Virus record (IMG/VR): IMGVR_UViG_3300009093_000079
Location: 1-39,575 of that record
Direction: 5' to 3' (one strand)
DNA: 39,575 nt
Origin: a virus
Position numbers and translations under genes: made by a program. Position 1 is the first letter of the stretch, and the number at the start of each line of letters is the position of its first letter. Positions 1 to 8,195 of this stretch are shown here, piece after piece. The notes beneath the pieces are model-generated. The model was not told where the DNA came from. It ran no database searches and saw only the letters and a list, made by a program, of their open reading frames with translations.

Positions 1-287
1 GAGAGCGCCGTGATGCCCGCATCGCTGTGATATGCACGGGCCGGAAGGAGAGAGACCCACCCTCCCGCGCCAGCCACGACGCGAACGCGACGCTGGAGAG
101 CGAAGTCGCCCGAGTACCGTGGATCGATCGTGCCGGAGAGCGTCAGCGTTCCGATCGCGAGCGACACGCGGCCCGAGACGTTGGGGTTCTCGGCAAAATC
201 GCAGTCGGCGAACCAGGGTCCGGCGCTCGGGACGTGAAGCTTCACACCTACGAGAAGTTCGCCGTTGATGGTTGCGAGGAACGTCAT
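1..287 (-). CDS. Baseplate hub protein, N-terminal part (gpD-like), cut by the window edge
   Basis: Starts at ATG 287 (MTFLATINGELLVGVKL) and is open for 95 codons to the left edge. The stretch is rich in alternating beta-type residues, as expected for the first barrel of a gpD/gp27-type hub. It lies directly after the 183-residue tail gene, overlapping it by ATGA, which is the hub position in contractile-tail operons. The last visible residues (HSDAGITALS) fit well in front of the protein that enters at the right end of the window (AAREAGEALGSTFEP), so the two are probably halves of one gene in a circular genome. A direct join leaves two extra bases, which puts the halves out of frame unless about 3n+1 bases are missing. 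The family call rests on position plus the right-hand half. Confidence 0.6.
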   Translation of the reverse strand, partial: MTFLATINGELLVGVKLHVPSAGPWFADCDFAENPNVSGRVSLAIGTLTLSGTIDPRYSGDFALQRRVRVVAGAGGWVSLLPARAYHSDAGITAL

Positions 288-835
288 GGCGCCCCCGGTG
301 GACCAGCGAGCGTCCCGGCCTGATCCAGCTCGTGGTACTCCGTCGTAGCCTGTCTGATCAGGTATTCGTTTTCGGTCTCTGCCGGACCGTTAGACGCGCC
401 CGTCGGCGCGGAGAGCGCGGGCTGAGGATTCCGGTACTCGCAGAGATCAATCTCCACGGTCCACTCCCCGTCGCCCGTCTGTATCGGCGCTTTCACGTTC
501 TCGATCAGGACGGCTCGAATGCCAAGGTCGGCGAGCGTCGGATACTCGATGTCGAGCGCGTGAGCGCGTACACCGATAGGGGGCGCGGCGAGAAGCGGCG
601 AGAAGTTGTCGGTCCAATCCGCGAAGTGCTCGGCCGTGTAGAGCTTTAGGATCAGCTTGAAGTGCGAGAGCATCACGCCCGCGAAGCGGACGCGCGCGCC
701 CGAGAGGCCGACGCCGTTGTGCTCGATGAGGCGACGTGGACTGTTCGCGCCATCGATCGTGGCGATGCCCGGCGAGCGCTGTCCCGCGAGGATCACGTGG
801 TCGTAGTCCTCGCGATTCGAGATCGGGTCGCTCAT
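284..835 (-). CDS. Tail/baseplate protein of unknown function, between tape measure and hub
   Basis: 183 residues starting at ATG 835, overlapping the tape-measure stop by ATGA and ending in an ATGA overlap with the hub gene. No signal peptide or membrane segment is visible. The middle (residues about 30-60) has alternating hydrophobic residues around GVGLSGARVRFAG. Contractile phages keep a small tail-completion or hub-adaptor gene in this slot (gpX or gpU in P2, gp43 in Mu). I cannot match this protein to one of them by motif, so the role as inner-baseplate adaptor is inferred from position only. Confidence 0.6.
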   Translation of the reverse strand: MSDPISNREDYDHVILAGQRSPGIATIDGANSPRRLIEHNGVGLSGARVRFAGVMLSHFKLILKLYTAEHFADWTDNFSPLLAAPPIGVRAHALDIEYPTLADLGIRAVLIENVKAPIQTGDGEWTVEIDLCEYRNPQPALSAPTGASNGPAETENEYLIRQATTEYHELDQAGTLAGPPGAP

Positions 836-2679
836 GCCGGCGCCCCCCTCCCGATCGCGAGGCGTTCGAAGATCCCGGCGAGCTGCGCTTCGAGGCCTTC
901 GCCGACCTCTTCGGCGTTCGAGCCCTCGACGGAAATGTAGAATGGACCGATCGTCGTGGCCGACGATGCCGGCGCCGCACCGCGCGCGTTCGGCGCGACG
1001 TCAGAGCCAGAGGAAGAGAGATCGGTGGCGAGGACCGAGACCGCTCTCGCAGCCGTCGGAGCGCCGCTCTCGATACCGCTCGCGAGGCCTCTCGGGATCT
1101 GCACACCGAGCGAGGCGAAAACGCGCGACGGCGAGTGGATGTCGAGCGCCGAGCGCAACGCGCCCGTGGCGGCGGACGCGACCTCGCCGATCGTTGCTCG
1201 AATGCGAGCGAGGCCAGACCGAAGGCCCGAGATGAAACCATCGATCGCGTTGGCGCCGAGCGATGACCAGTCGACACCGTGAAGAGAAGCGCCGAAGCGC
1301 GCCACGCCAGCCTGGAGTCGCTGATAGAATTCGTACGCCTTGTACACCGCGTATCCGAGCGCGAGCATCGGCCCGACCGTGATCGCGACGACGGCCCCGA
1401 TCGCCACGAGCACGCCGAGCGCGGCACCGAGGACGCCCGTAAGTGCCGCGAAGGCGAGCGTCCCGGCTACGGTCGCGACACGAAGGCCATCGACCTGTCC
1501 GGTCGAGCCCCCGCCGAACGTCTGACGGAGGAAATTGCGGATGCGAAGGATAACGATCCCGGTCCGCAAGAGACCGAGCGTCATGCCCTCGATGAAAGCG
1601 CGGAAGACGGAGCCGCTCGACCCTACGCCATCGAGAAACGGATTGAACAACGACGCTAGTACCGTGCGCAGCGCGTAACCGACCGCGCGCGATTGACTGA
1701 AGATCGAGAGAACCTCGTTCAGCCCGCGTAGGAAGCCCTCGATGTGCACGCCGCGGAACAGGCCGGAGATCGACTCGTGAAGACGACGCATCTGGACGTC
1801 GAGGCCGAGTGCGATCCGGTCGGCGATCGGTCCGAGACGCTGTCGATACGCGGCGGTGAGCCCGTCGATCGACTGGCCGGTGAGACGAGCTTGCGCGGCC
1901 ATCGCGCGGAACCGAGCGACGCCTCGATCACCCTGGACCGCTTGAGCGATCGAGAGACCTTCGAGCGCTGACGTGAGCTCACCGCCCCGGAAGCCGAGCC
2001 GCTGTAGCGATTCGGCGAGTCCGCCCAGCTCCTCGCGGCTCTGCGAGCTGGAGGCGCCGACCCGATCGAGCGCCGCCTGCATCTCGCCCGCGCTCGCGCG
2101 CGTTGCGCCGAACCAATTCCGGAGGGTGGCGAGGCCGGCGAAGTGAAGCTCCTCGGAGCGCCTAGCCGACGCCGATGCGATCGCGAAGCGCGTCATCGCG
2201 ACGCCAGCCGCGAGAACCGCCGCGCTCAGCGCGACGAAGCTCCCGATCAGAGCGACGATCGCGCCGACAGCGAGACCGATCGGGCCAGCAGCGGTGCCGA
2301 GCGTCCCGAGTAGCCCACTCGCCTGCGATGCGATCGCTCCGAGAGGACCGGGCGCCTTCGCTGCCTCTTCGAGGAACCCAGCGAGGCCCGTCTTCGCGCC
2401 GCCGAACATCCCCCCGAGGCGCAGGAACTGATCCTGAGCCGATGCGATCGAAGCCTTCGAAGCCGCAATCCGGAACTGAAGTTCCTTGAAGGCCGCCGCG
2501 CTCGTGGACGTACCGCCTTTGAGATTGCGGAGCGCCGCCTGCATTTCGCCGAGCGCCTTCTTGTCGTCGCTGATCTTCTTCTTCAACAGATCGAGCGTGC
2601 CGGCCGCACTCTTCCCGGCCCCGCTGATGTCATCGCGGAGAGCGATCGAAAACGTAGCGGTGGCGGCGGTCGTACTCAC
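832..2679 (-). CDS. Tail tape measure protein
   Basis: 615 residues starting at GTG 2679. That start overlaps the TGA that closes the frameshifted chaperone (GTGA). The N-terminal ~100 residues are a charged, heptad-like helix (LLKKKISDDKKALGEMQ). Long hydrophobic helices follow at about residues 130-165 and again at about 400-440. Near the C-terminus is the segment LDIHSPSRVFASLG, with Gly/Ala-rich flanks, typical of tape measures. The protein sets tail length and is ejected through the tube. At the usual ~1.5 angstrom per residue it would correspond to a tail of roughly 90 nm. It is the longest tail gene and sits between chaperone and baseplate genes, as in P2 and Mu. Confidence 0.9.
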   Translation of the reverse strand: MSTTAATATFSIALRDDISGAGKSAAGTLDLLKKKISDDKKALGEMQAALRNLKGGTSTSAAAFKELQFRIAASKASIASAQDQFLRLGGMFGGAKTGLAGFLEEAAKAPGPLGAIASQASGLLGTLGTAAGPIGLAVGAIVALIGSFVALSAAVLAAGVAMTRFAIASASARRSEELHFAGLATLRNWFGATRASAGEMQAALDRVGASSSQSREELGGLAESLQRLGFRGGELTSALEGLSIAQAVQGDRGVARFRAMAAQARLTGQSIDGLTAAYRQRLGPIADRIALGLDVQMRRLHESISGLFRGVHIEGFLRGLNEVLSIFSQSRAVGYALRTVLASLFNPFLDGVGSSGSVFRAFIEGMTLGLLRTGIVILRIRNFLRQTFGGGSTGQVDGLRVATVAGTLAFAALTGVLGAALGVLVAIGAVVAITVGPMLALGYAVYKAYEFYQRLQAGVARFGASLHGVDWSSLGANAIDGFISGLRSGLARIRATIGEVASAATGALRSALDIHSPSRVFASLGVQIPRGLASGIESGAPTAARAVSVLATDLSSSGSDVAPNARGAAPASSATTIGPFYISVEGSNAEEVGEGLEAQLAGIFERLAIGRGAPA

Positions 2680-3328
2680 TTCGTCTTTTCAAACACAGAA
2701 CGAATAAGTTCGAGATCGTGAAGACCTGCGGCGAGCGCTAGAGCGCCGGCTACGGCTTCGATCTCCTCGTCGTCGGTCTCGAAGTTCTTCACCCCAAACA
2801 GGGCTAGTAGGGCTCGGGCTCGGGCTCCCAGATCACGCTTGCCCTCGGCGTGAAGGGCTATTGTTTTGCAGCCAGGTCCTCGATGCGTACGCCGCAGAGG
2901 CGGCCCACCGCGTCCCCGAGCGCCGTCGAGAGGAACGGAAGTTCCTTACAGAGCGCGTCAACCGCCGCGAGGTCGGGGTACACGACGTTCGTGCGCCAAA
3001 GGCGCTCGGTCGTGTCATCGATCTCGACGCCCTTCGCGGCCTGGATCTTCGCTTTGTAGGCGGCCCACTCCGGACCGCTCGCGACCTTTACGATCACCGA
3101 GCCCGCTACTGCGCCATCCGCGTACGTCGCGTGGACGATCGCCAGCTTCTTCCCCAGGTCGCCGTGCTTCGATTCCATCTCGGCTACGGCGTCCGCGAGC
3201 TTCGCCTGGCGTTCGAGGTCCTCGACCTCGGCGAGAGCTGCCTTGTCGGCGAGACGAGCGGAACGCTTGGACTCTGCTTCGGCGAGGCGAGCCTTTGCGG
3301 CCGCGATGCGCTGTTCAATGTCGCTCAT
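2676..3328 (-). CDS. Tail assembly chaperone, long form made by -1 frameshift (G-T type)
   Basis: The upstream 156-codon gene ends in GCA AAA CAA TAG. If the ribosome slips back one base on the A-AAA run (2864-2867), it enters a frame that stays open for 62 more codons and stops at TGA 2678-2676, overlapping the tape-measure GTG start. The extension begins TIALHAEGKRDLGAR, ends LIRSVFEKTK and is protein-like, with acidic and Leu-rich helices. The product would be about 217 residues. Programmed -1 slippage making two C-terminal variants just before the tape measure is conserved in long-tailed phages (lambda G/GT, P2 E/E+E'). No independent start with a good ribosome site was found for the extension. 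Confidence 0.7.
2858..3328 (-). CDS. Tail assembly chaperone, short form (G type)
   Basis: 156 residues, ATG 3328 with a GGAG ribosome site about 9 bases upstream. The first ~60 residues form a charged helix, probably coiled coil (AAAKARLAEAESKRSARLADK), followed by a mixed alpha/beta part ending in IEDLAAKQ. The gene lies between the tail tube and the tape measure, the fixed place of the chaperone that coats the tape measure during tail assembly. Its last codons hold the slippery run described for the long form. Confidence 0.75.
   Translation of the reverse strand: MSDIEQRIAAAKARLAEAESKRSARLADKAALAEVEDLERQAKLADAVAEMESKHGDLGKKLAIVHATYADGAVAGSVIVKVASGPEWAAYKAKIQAAKGVEIDDTTERLWRTNVVYPDLAAVDALCKELPFLSTALGDAVGRLCGVRIEDLAAKQ
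2861..2870 (-). promoter_or_regulatory. Putative -1 ribosomal frameshift site
   Basis: Minus strand reads GCAAAACAATAG. The zero-frame Lys codon AAA can re-pair perfectly one base back on the four-A run; the P-site Ala codon cannot. The site is two codons ahead of the zero-frame stop, and the -1 frame is open to the next gene. No downstream pseudoknot was worked out. Confidence 0.6.
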
Positions 3329-3341
3329 CGTGGTTCACTCC

Positions 3342-3809
3342 TCACGCGTCGGACTGATCGAACAGCGAGAGGCCATTCCAGAGGATCTGCATCGTCGAGA
3401 ACTCGACCGCGTCATAGAGCGGGTCCCCGCCGTCATCGGCCTTCGCGGCGTTCTTCGCCCACGTGCAGCGCTGGATCGTGTCCGTGATGAGCCCGCGGCC
3501 CGGCTCCTCGTAGGAGACGACGATCTCGAATTCGACCGTCCCGAAGGACTTCCCGCCGTTCGAGTCGGCGAGGGCCTTGCGAAGATCGGCGAGCTGCCCC
3601 TTCTCGATCTCGGCCGTCGTGTTGTCGGCCGTGTACTTGCCCTGCGTTCGAGCGAGCGGCCCGAACGCGCGCGCGGCGCCGTAGCCGAACACCTGCTCGC
3701 GGTTGTCCGAGTAGTTGATGCTCTTCACGGCGGTCACGAGCGTCTGACCGACGCGAATCGAGACCGATGCGAAGGAGTAGAGCTTGCCGTTGATGCGGGG
3801 GGTGGCCAT
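3342..3809 (-). CDS. Tail tube protein
   Basis: 155 residues (MATPRINGKLYSFASVSIRV). The beta-rich pattern with an FGYGAARAFGPLARTQG turn and the phrase YTADNTTAEIEKG are typical of contractile-tail tube subunits. It follows the sheath gene by four bases and precedes the chaperone, the standard sheath-tube-chaperone-tape order. It polymerises as hexamer rings inside the sheath and forms the DNA channel. Confidence 0.82.
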   Translation of the reverse strand: MATPRINGKLYSFASVSIRVGQTLVTAVKSINYSDNREQVFGYGAARAFGPLARTQGKYTADNTTAEIEKGQLADLRKALADSNGGKSFGTVEFEIVVSYEEPGRGLITDTIQRCTWAKNAAKADDGGDPLYDAVEFSTMQILWNGLSLFDQSDA

Positions 3810-3812
3810 GGC

Positions 3813-5594
3813 TTATCCGTTCACGGTGCGAAGCGCCGGGTTGGTGAACGAGACCTCTTCGTTGATGGTCTCGACGTAGGCGAGAGGGACGATCCGCAAG
3901 GTCGCGTTCATCGTCTTCGTGCTGATGAGGTTGTCCGTGCGCGAGAGAACGAACGTCACGTCAGACGCCTTTGCGGGCGTCCCGAGGAGCGCCGCAGCCA
4001 GCTTCGCCGTGACGGTCGCCTCGATCTGACGAGCCGCCCGCTCCTTGATGAAGCCCGTTGCCGCGTCGACCGCGATCGGGACGTTCAGTTCGAGGATCAT
4101 CGCGAGCCGCGAGATCTCTCGCGCGATGTTCATCACGCGCCGATGCGGCATCAACTGGAAGTCAGAGACGTCGGACGAGAAGATGCGCGGACGGTTCACA
4201 TACACGCCGGGGTAGCCCTCGACCGTGCGTGCGACGCAGAAGCGCGCGTCATCGAGACCGGGATTGACCGACTCGTCGTGGTGGAGGGGGTTGCCGTTTG
4301 CGTCGCGGATCTTCGTGACGGGAAGAGCCCCGAAGCCGACCCACGCTGTGTCTACCTCTTGAGAGGAGGCCGCTTCGCGAGCGGCCATGATGTAGCTGAA
4401 CGGCCGGACGTACTTCCGACCGGAGACAGAGGAGATCGTCTCGACACCACCGGCACAGATGGAGCCGAAGACGGTTGTGAAGTCCGCGAACTCGCCGCCG
4501 AGCGACGACTGGTAGGTGGCTTCGCTCTCGTCACCGACCGGGAGGCGCGTGGACGCGACGAAGGCGTGGTACTTGCCGACGCTCGCCATCCCCGAGACCT
4601 TGAGGTCGATCACCTCGGCGTCGTCCGAGTCGCACGGTCCAACGACGTGGACGATCTCCCAGCTCGCGGCGCTGTTCTTCAGCGCGTCGAGGGCGACGCC
4701 GAGATCGGTGGTGTTCCACTTCGGGGCCACCGTCGGGAACGCGATCGTGGCGCCGGCCGCGATCGTCCCGCTCCCGAGGTTGATCTTCACGCCACCGGAC
4801 TCGGGGACGATGATGTACGTCGCCGTCCCGAGCGCGGTCACGGCCGAGTAGGTCCGGCCGTCGTCGAGGCTCCACTGATACGTGACGCCAGCGACACCAC
4901 GGGTGCCACCGTCCACGAACAGGATCCGGACCTCGTAGTCGTCCCAGGGATGCGTCGCGCCATCAAGGGTCGGCGTATTCTGAAGGCCGGAGGTGACGAC
5001 CTCGCCCGCCGAGCCGGCGATCGGCGCCGTCAGGTTGAAGGAGATGAAGTCACCGGCCACGACGGTGCCCGCACCGATAGCGATGGACGCGCCCGTCGCG
5101 CCGATGGCGAAGGTCGTTGACGCTCCGAGCGCGTTCACGACGCCGAAGGTCGCGCCGCCGTCGAGGCTGATCTGGTAGATGATGCCCGGCGTCCCGCGCG
5201 TCCCGCCTACAGGGAACAGGACAACGACGTTCGCGCCGACGGTCGGCGCGGAACTGTTGTCGGTGAAGACCGACGAGCCCGTGCCCGTCTTCGTGATCGC
5301 GCTGATCGAGCCCGCGACCGGCGAGACCGCATCCAGGTAGGAGCCGGCCGTCGTTGCCGTCGTTCGGACGAGCAAGACGGGCCGCCCATACTTCTCGATC
5401 TCGTGGCACGCGGCCTCGACCAGCGGGCCGGACCCGAACGTCGTAACGACGTCGGAGACGCGTGCGAACGTCGCGGGCGTCGCGATCGGTCCCTGCGACG
5501 AGACACCGGCGAGTGCGTACAGTTTCCCCTCGCTCGGAGGGAGAACGCCGAGCTGGTTCTGCAGTTCGTTCTGATTGACCTTGGGCTGAGCCAT
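3813..5594 (-). CDS. Tail sheath protein with a duplicated insertion domain
   Basis: 593 residues from ATG 5594 (MAQPKVNQNELQNQLGVLPP). The C-terminal third carries the sheath core (PGVYVNRPRIF, ISRLAMILELNV, TFTNPALRTVNG-like end, here SFTNPALRTVNG). Residues about 123-190 and 222-290 are two copies of one beta-domain: FPVGGTRGTPGIIYQISLDG versus FVDGGTRGVAGVTYQWSLDD, with similar flanks, about 99 residues apart. This duplicated block sits where other sheaths carry surface-exposed extra domains, so it probably decorates the outside of the tail. The sheath contracts to drive the tube into the host envelope. Confidence 0.88.
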   Translation of the reverse strand: MAQPKVNQNELQNQLGVLPPSEGKLYALAGVSSQGPIATPATFARVSDVVTTFGSGPLVEAACHEIEKYGRPVLLVRTTATTAGSYLDAVSPVAGSISAITKTGTGSSVFTDNSSAPTVGANVVVLFPVGGTRGTPGIIYQISLDGGATFGVVNALGASTTFAIGATGASIAIGAGTVVAGDFISFNLTAPIAGSAGEVVTSGLQNTPTLDGATHPWDDYEVRILFVDGGTRGVAGVTYQWSLDDGRTYSAVTALGTATYIIVPESGGVKINLGSGTIAAGATIAFPTVAPKWNTTDLGVALDALKNSAASWEIVHVVGPCDSDDAEVIDLKVSGMASVGKYHAFVASTRLPVGDESEATYQSSLGGEFADFTTVFGSICAGGVETISSVSGRKYVRPFSYIMAAREAASSQEVDTAWVGFGALPVTKIRDANGNPLHHDESVNPGLDDARFCVARTVEGYPGVYVNRPRIFSSDVSDFQLMPHRRVMNIAREISRLAMILELNVPIAVDAATGFIKERAARQIEATVTAKLAAALLGTPAKASDVTFVLSRTDNLISTKTMNATLRIVPLAYVETINEEVSFTNPALRTVNG

Positions 5595-5606
5595 AGAGTG
5601 CTCTCC

Positions 5607-6158
5607 TCAGGAGGGAATCGACTCGACCTGATCGGTCGTCGAACCCTCGATAGATGTGACGTGCGCCTTGGTGTCGTCGGGCGCGTAGGTGAGAGGCGCG
5701 TCAGGAATGACCGCCTGAACGGAGGCGACGACTCGGAGGGCCGCCCCGATGGGGCGCTCTCCTCTCGGCATCCACCTCGCGGACTTCACTTCGACGGTGA
5801 TTGATGCCGCGAGGTAGAAGGCGCGATAGAGCGCGTCGAAGAGGAGACGACAGGCCGTGTACTGCGCCAGGTCATTCTCAACGGTCGTTGCGTCTGTCGT
5901 GTCGGCGGCGTCGATGTAGATCGTGAACAGCTCGTCGAGATTCGCGAGCGCTCGCTCCGGCTCGGCGCCCGCGTAGCGGGGCGGCACCAGATCACCGAGG
6001 TTCCCGTCGTCGCCTGGCACCCAGACGAGGCGAGGGAGAGACTCCGCCTGTCGGCTCGGCTCGCGCCAGCCGAAGGTGAATGTCGCGGGCGTGGACTCCG
6101 CCGTGAAGCGGTCCTGTACCGCCTGGTAGAGGATCGGGAGCGCGAGGATCGTGGTCAT
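5607..6158 (-). CDS. Probable tail terminator/neck protein
   Basis: 183 residues starting at ATG 6158, overlapping the upstream gene by ATGA. The N-terminus (ILYQAVQDRFTAES) and the central helix plus beta pattern resemble the tail-terminator class that caps the tube and docks to the head. It lies between the gpG-like protein and the sheath, which is where the terminator is found in Mu-like and P2-like contractile phages. No catalytic motif is visible. Assignment is by position and general shape. Confidence 0.55.
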   Translation of the reverse strand: MTTILALPILYQAVQDRFTAESTPATFTFGWREPSRQAESLPRLVWVPGDDGNLGDLVPPRYAGAEPERALANLDELFTIYIDAADTTDATTVENDLAQYTACRLLFDALYRAFYLAASITVEVKSARWMPRGERPIGAALRVVASVQAVIPDAPLTYAPDDTKAHVTSIEGSTTDQVESIPS

Positions 6159-6559
6159 CGCACGCCTCCCGTCTTCCGCTGGAAGGCCGTCGTCAGGACG
6201 GTCTTGATCGCGCGCGTGACCGGGTCGGGGATCTTCCCCGTAGGAAGGATCTGGCGCTTCACGCCACCCTTCACCGCGCCAAGATGGTGTCGGGCCTCGG
6301 CGCCTTCGAGAGTCGCGACGACGACGTCACCGATCGCTCGGACCGAGAGAGCCTTCGCCGCGTTTCGCAGCGGCGTACGGCCGTCCTGCGTCGCCTTCCA
6401 CGGCCGCCCGTCGGGCCCGACCGCACGCGAGATCTGCGCGTCGAGCTCACGCTCCACCGCCTTCGCGACGGCGGGAGCGGCCTCTGTCGTGAGCGCCGGC
6501 CCGAGCGTCCGAAGACACTCGATCATCCGGTCGAGTTCTGCGAAGCCCTGGTCAGCCAT
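6155..6559 (-). CDS. Virion morphogenesis protein, Mu gpG / tail-completion type
   Basis: About 134 residues from ATG 6559 (MADQGFAELDRMIECLRTLG). That start gives an ATGGCTGA overlap with the upstream stop and has GAGG five bases ahead. In-frame ATG 6574 and TTG 6598 are alternatives. The segment DGRPWKATQDGRTPLRNAAK and the closing RAIKTVLTTAFQRKT match the phage virion morphogenesis family (Mu gpG, HK97 gp10-like). The segment starts with a D-G-x-P-W motif followed by a basic helix. It joins heads and tails late in assembly. Confidence 0.72.
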   Translation of the reverse strand: MADQGFAELDRMIECLRTLGPALTTEAAPAVAKAVERELDAQISRAVGPDGRPWKATQDGRTPLRNAAKALSVRAIGDVVVATLEGAEARHHLGAVKGGVKRQILPTGKIPDPVTRAIKTVLTTAFQRKTGGVR

Positions 6560-7046
6560 CGGTGCCTCGGCCATTTCGAGTCTCGGCCCGACCGACAAGG
6601 GCCTTCCGGCGCTGTGCGAGCACCGTAGACTGTTCGGAATACACGTAGGGAAGACCCTTCGTGATCCCGTTCGAGTTCACGTCTTCGCGCAAAGGAAGCT
6701 CGAAGAGCCCGGCCTCCGCGTCCGCGGCCTCTTTGATCTCGGTCTCGGCGAGCTGACCGTCGGCCTTGATCGCGTCAAACTCGGCATCGAGCTGGTCGAC
6801 GCCGTGACGGAGGTAGGCGAGCGGCGTGACGATCCGCGTCAACCAGTCTTCGATCGCCTCGGGGACTGGAGTCCCGAAAGGCGTCGCGTATCGCTTTGTG
6901 AGCCGCGAATCGATCCAGCGCGAGCGAGCCGTGAGCTTCGCGAGCAACCACCCTGGAGCAATCGTGTTCTCCAGAAGATCGACCATAGACGCCGGCATCG
7001 CCGTGAGCGTCTTGAATCGTTCGACGGTGATGTAACTCGTGCTCAT
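6552..7046 (-). CDS. Head-tail connector, Mu gp36-like (DUF1320 type)
   Basis: 164 residues (MSTSYITVERFKTLTAMP). The helix-rich core ARSRWIDSRLTKRYATPF followed by PVPEAIEDWLTRIVTPLAY is the pattern of the gp36/DUF1320 and gp6-like adaptor families: a small helical bundle that docks under the portal. The gene lies between the major capsid gene and the gpG-like gene, the same order as in Mu. No enzymatic motif. Confidence 0.68.
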   Translation of the reverse strand: MSTSYITVERFKTLTAMPASMVDLLENTIAPGWLLAKLTARSRWIDSRLTKRYATPFGTPVPEAIEDWLTRIVTPLAYLRHGVDQLDAEFDAIKADGQLAETEIKEAADAEAGLFELPLREDVNSNGITKGLPYVYSEQSTVLAQRRKALVGRAETRNGRGTDG

Positions 7047-7174
7047 GGCTGGTTAGTCGCGGAACGAAGAAGAGCCCGGACGCCCGTAAGGGCTATCGAC
7101 GCCGGGCGCGTCGAACGGCGAGGCCGTCGGCATGCGCGTGGGTCGGACAGGGGAGACCGACTCACGCGAAGAGG

Positions 7175-8155
7175 TCAGGGCGTGACCTTCACGAGGGCAA
7201 ACGGGTGCCCAGGGACGAGCTGCGTGCGGCCGCCAGCAACCCAACGGAGCTTGTTGGCTTCCTGGTAGAGCGCGTCCTGCAAGGTCGGGTACTTGATCGA
7301 GTAGTCCTCGCGAACCGACCAGATGAAGGCGCCGATCTCGTTCACGTTGGTGTCCGTGAGGATCAGGTAGTAGTTGACGTCCGAGCCGCCGTACGCCGCG
7401 CCCAGCTCGTTGGAGACCAGCGGCATCCCGAGGTTCCACGCCGTGAGGACCGGCTGGTTGTCCGTCGAGCCCGAACCACCGATGAACTTCGCGCCGAGCA
7501 GATCGGACGCGCGAGTCGCGAGTGCGCCGGGGACGAGGAGCCCGACCGGCTGCATGCCGCGGGGAGAGCCGTCCGGTGCCTTGATCGCGGTCGCCTGGAA
7601 CACCGCCGAGCCGAGGTTCATCCGAGCGACGTCGACCGTCACCGACGTATCGATGGGCTTGGCGCTGATGACGTTGGAGTACGTCCCCATCGACGTGTCA
7701 CCGGCCTTCCCGGAGACGGGATGTGCCGCGTTGAAGAACGACAGACCGTCGTACGCATTCGGGTTGGAGATCATCAGCTTCGCGAGGCGACGCTGAGGGT
7801 CGTAGGCGAACTCAGCTCCCATCTTTGCGACGAAGTCCGTCGCGATGTTCACGCCGTTGCCATCCATGTCCTCGAAGTCCGACTTGAAAAGCTCCAAGCC
7901 TTCCTTGTCGAACTTGTGCTCGTACGCGATCACACGCTGGATCGCGTCCTCGAATTCGACGTTGCCGTCCGTGGCCTCCTGGTGGAGCTTCCACTGATTG
8001 AGCAGCCAACCGAGGATCTCGCGCTTGTTGGACGAGCGTCGCTTCGTCGCGACCTTGTCCCACCACATGTTCTTCGAGCGGTTCTGGTACGAACGGTCGG
8101 ACACGACCTGTAGGTTGGTCGTGAAGTCCGCCATGAATGAAGGGTTGAGCAACAT
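7175..8155 (-). CDS. Major capsid protein, Mu gpT-like
   Basis: 326 residues from ATG 8155, with GAGG upstream. Contains YEHKFDKEGLELFKSDFEDMD, a block I associate with the Mu gpT head-subunit family, then the hydrophobic beta-rich body and a PLVSNELGAAYGGSDVNYYL segment. Length is slightly above Mu gpT (about 305). The gene follows protease/scaffold and decoration genes and precedes the connector. It builds the icosahedral shell after the S49 protease removes the scaffold. Confidence 0.85.
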   Translation of the reverse strand: MLLNPSFMADFTTNLQVVSDRSYQNRSKNMWWDKVATKRRSSNKREILGWLLNQWKLHQEATDGNVEFEDAIQRVIAYEHKFDKEGLELFKSDFEDMDGNGVNIATDFVAKMGAEFAYDPQRRLAKLMISNPNAYDGLSFFNAAHPVSGKAGDTSMGTYSNVISAKPIDTSVTVDVARMNLGSAVFQATAIKAPDGSPRGMQPVGLLVPGALATRASDLLGAKFIGGSGSTDNQPVLTAWNLGMPLVSNELGAAYGGSDVNYYLILTDTNVNEIGAFIWSVREDYSIKYPTLQDALYQEANKLRWVAGGRTQLVPGHPFALVKVTP

Positions 8156-8195
8156 CTCTATGCCTCGTTATTCGAGTGGAATGGTTGTGGAGCGA

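Noticed and set aside
3243-5120. Long open frame of 625 codons on the plus strand
   Set aside because: Antisense to sheath and tube genes; Arg/Val/Asp-rich composition is a by-product of GC-rich codon use.
7053-7133. 26-codon Pro/Ser-rich frame between capsid and connector genes on the minus strand
   Set aside because: No ribosome site; too short to support.
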